Shown here piece by piece: positions 38,718 through 39,864 of a stretch of 39,864 nt of DNA; the stretch's first letter is position 1, and each line of letters starts with the position of its first letter. Below the pieces are notes generated by a model. It was not told the DNA's origin. It made no database searches and saw only the letters and a list, made by a program, of their open reading frames with translations. The DNA is from Streptomyces hygroscopicus subsp. hygroscopicus (lineage in GTDB: Bacteria; Actinomycetota; Actinomycetes; Streptomycetales; Streptomycetaceae): positions 1-39,864 of the forward strand of contig NZ_BBOX01000133.1 in assembly GCF_001553455.1 (NCBI RefSeq). The letters run 5' to 3'. The position numbers and the translations under genes were made by a program.

Positions 38718-39458
38718 ATGAGGGGTGAGCTGTCCGGAGCCACGGCCCTGGTCACGGGTGCCACCGCGGGGATCGGCCGCGCCGTGGCCCTGCGCCTGGC
38801 GGCGCTGGGGGCCGAGGTCGTCGTGCACGGCCGGGACGCGCGGCGGGGCGCGGAGGTGGTCGAGGAGGTGTCGGCGGCGGGCACCACGGCCAGGTTCGTG
38901 GCGGCGGATCTGGCCGAGGCGGACGATGTGCGGCGGCTGGCCGCCGAGGCGGGGGAGGTGGATGTCCTGGTCAACAACGCCGGTGTCTACCGGTTCGCGG
39001 ACACCGCTGGCACCACACCCGAGATGTTCGACGTCCATATGGCCATCAACACCCGCGCACCGCTCCTGCTGGTCGGACGGCTCGCCCCGGGCATGGCCGC
39101 CCGGGGCCGCGGGGCCATCGTCAACCTCAGCACCATCGCCGCCGGGGTCCCCGCCCGGGACGCCGGGGCGTACGGCGCCTCGAAGGCCGCGCTGGAGCTG
39201 CTGACCCGGGTGTGGGCCGATGAGTTCGGCGGCCGGGGAGTCCGGGTGAACGCCGTCCGTTCGGGCCCGGTCCGTACCCGCGGCACCTCCGAGATGGGGG
39301 AGGCGGCCCTCCAGGCCGTGGCGCGCGGCACGGTCCTGGGCAGGCCCGCGGAACCCGGGGAGATCGCCGAAGCGGTGGTTTTCCTCGTCTCCTCACGGGC
39401 GAGCTGTGTCACCGGCGCGATCCTGGAGGCCGGGGGCGGGCAGCCCGCCTTCGCCTGA
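38718..39458 (+). CDS. Short-chain dehydrogenase/reductase (FabG-like)
   Basis: 246-aa classical SDR. ALVTGATAGIGRAVALRLAA binds cofactor, HGRD after beta-2 suggests NADP, DVLVNNAGVYRF is the NNAG motif, INLSTI holds the Ser region, and GAYGASKAALELLTRVWADE the Tyr-x-x-x-Lys. The end, CVTGAILEAGGGQPAFA, matches the FabG-like C-terminus. It would reduce a keto group; the substrate is unknown. The start is ATG 38718 with GAGGAG eight bases upstream; GTG 38709 is possible. It is a single gene with high GC, unlike the operon before it. Confidence 0.9.
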   Translation: MRGELSGATALVTGATAGIGRAVALRLAALGAEVVVHGRDARRGAEVVEEVSAAGTTARFVAADLAEADDVRRLAAEAGEVDVLVNNAGVYRFADTAGTTPEMFDVHMAINTRAPLLLVGRLAPGMAARGRGAIVNLSTIAAGVPARDAGAYGASKAALELLTRVWADEFGGRGVRVNAVRSGPVRTRGTSEMGEAALQAVARGTVLGRPAEPGEIAEAVVFLVSSRASCVTGAILEAGGGQPAFA

Positions 39459-39864
39459 CGCGCCCGTTCCTCGCGCGTCACCCGTCGGCGCCGGCGGGCG
39501 CGTGCCCGGCCGATGCCTCCCCCCGGTCCGCGCCCGGTCCCTCTCCCCGGTCCGCGCCCGGTCCGCGTCCGGGCCTCCCCCGGATCGCCGGGCCCGCCGC
39601 CCGTGGTGCCGGCGCGCCACGCCCGTGCGCACGGCGGGCCGCCACGGGGTCAGCGCCGGGGCGGCGGCGCAGACCGGCGTGGAGCGGTGCCGAACCGGTC
39701 ACGGCCAGCCGACCGGCCGTGATGCCCAGTCCGGCCCCGTCCACCGTCCGTTCGTCGCCACGCGGTTGTCTCCGGCACACCGCACGGGGGCCGCCGCCGG
39801 CCGGCGCCGGGGTGGTGGCCCCCTGCCAAGGGGGTGCGGGCGCCCCAACTCCTCGCCCATGAAG
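39459..39864. other. Gene-free right edge with short repeats and a small hairpin
   Basis: This 406-base stretch holds repeats of CGGTCCGCGCCCGGTCC type (39520-39575) and a 6-base-arm hairpin CCCCCT-GCCA-AGGGGG (39819-39834), perhaps a terminator of a gene beyond the window. Minus-strand frames are open, but no start, motif or family likeness supports a gene. Confidence 0.45.

Noticed and set aside
39478..39780. 100-codon minus-strand frame near the right edge
   Set aside because: Composed of Gly/Ala/Asp/Arg repeats from GC-rich repeats, without a ribosome site or motif.

Overview
The window looks like chromosomal accessory DNA of a Streptomyces or a very close actinomycete. Base composition is very GC-rich with strong third-position GC. 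Start codons include many GTGs, TTA codons are rare, and typical streptomycete families are present: 3Fe-4S ferredoxin plus P450, a GH64 glucanase, GPP34, HisKA_3 kinase with NarL-type regulator, and TetR and XRE regulators. No rRNA, tRNA, CRISPR or PKS/NRPS genes were found.

Layout. 0-13.7 kb: DoxX protein, APC permease, Tat-secreted family 8 polysaccharide lyase, an orphan CitG/MdcB-type synthase, a TetR regulator, a 56-aa repeat protein followed by two very strong hairpins, a secreted GH64 beta-1,3-glucanase, a decayed GH76 gene facing a dehydrogenase fragment, a GPP34 protein, and an acyl-CoA synthetase coupled to an unknown 158-aa protein. 13.7-22.5 kb: one continuous minus-strand block read as TetR, CYP105-like P450, ferredoxin, SDR, FOXRED2-like flavoprotein, hydroxymandelate-oxidase-like FMN enzyme, atypical P450, and cation/proton antiporter. 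This is the best candidate for an undescribed oxidative (biosynthetic or catabolic) pathway. An 18-bp palindrome in front of the TetR gene is a likely operator.

22.5-33 kb: a 0.5-kb array of 18-bp repeats, a two-component system, a small membrane protein, an XRE/TPR regulator with its own palindrome and a truncated divergent partner, a Gfo/Idh/MocA oxidoreductase, an HSL-type esterase, a sugar-acid (L-arabinonate-type) dehydratase and an SDR. The oxidoreductase, dehydratase and SDR suggest sugar or sugar-acid oxidation. 33.1-38.4 kb: five tightly packed minus-strand genes (AraC regulator, acyl-CoA ligase, amidohydrolase, SDR, F420-type flavin oxidoreductase) in visibly lower-GC DNA. An IS5-type transposase remnant lies at the edge, so this is probably an acquired catabolic operon. 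The window ends with another SDR.

A second theme is structural. At least seven intergenic spaces carry unrelated short tandem arrays with periods of 41, 36, 42, 18, about 24 and about 23 bp. Several genes end in long perfect hairpins. All coordinates and translations were read by eye. Family assignments rest on recognised motifs, without database searches.
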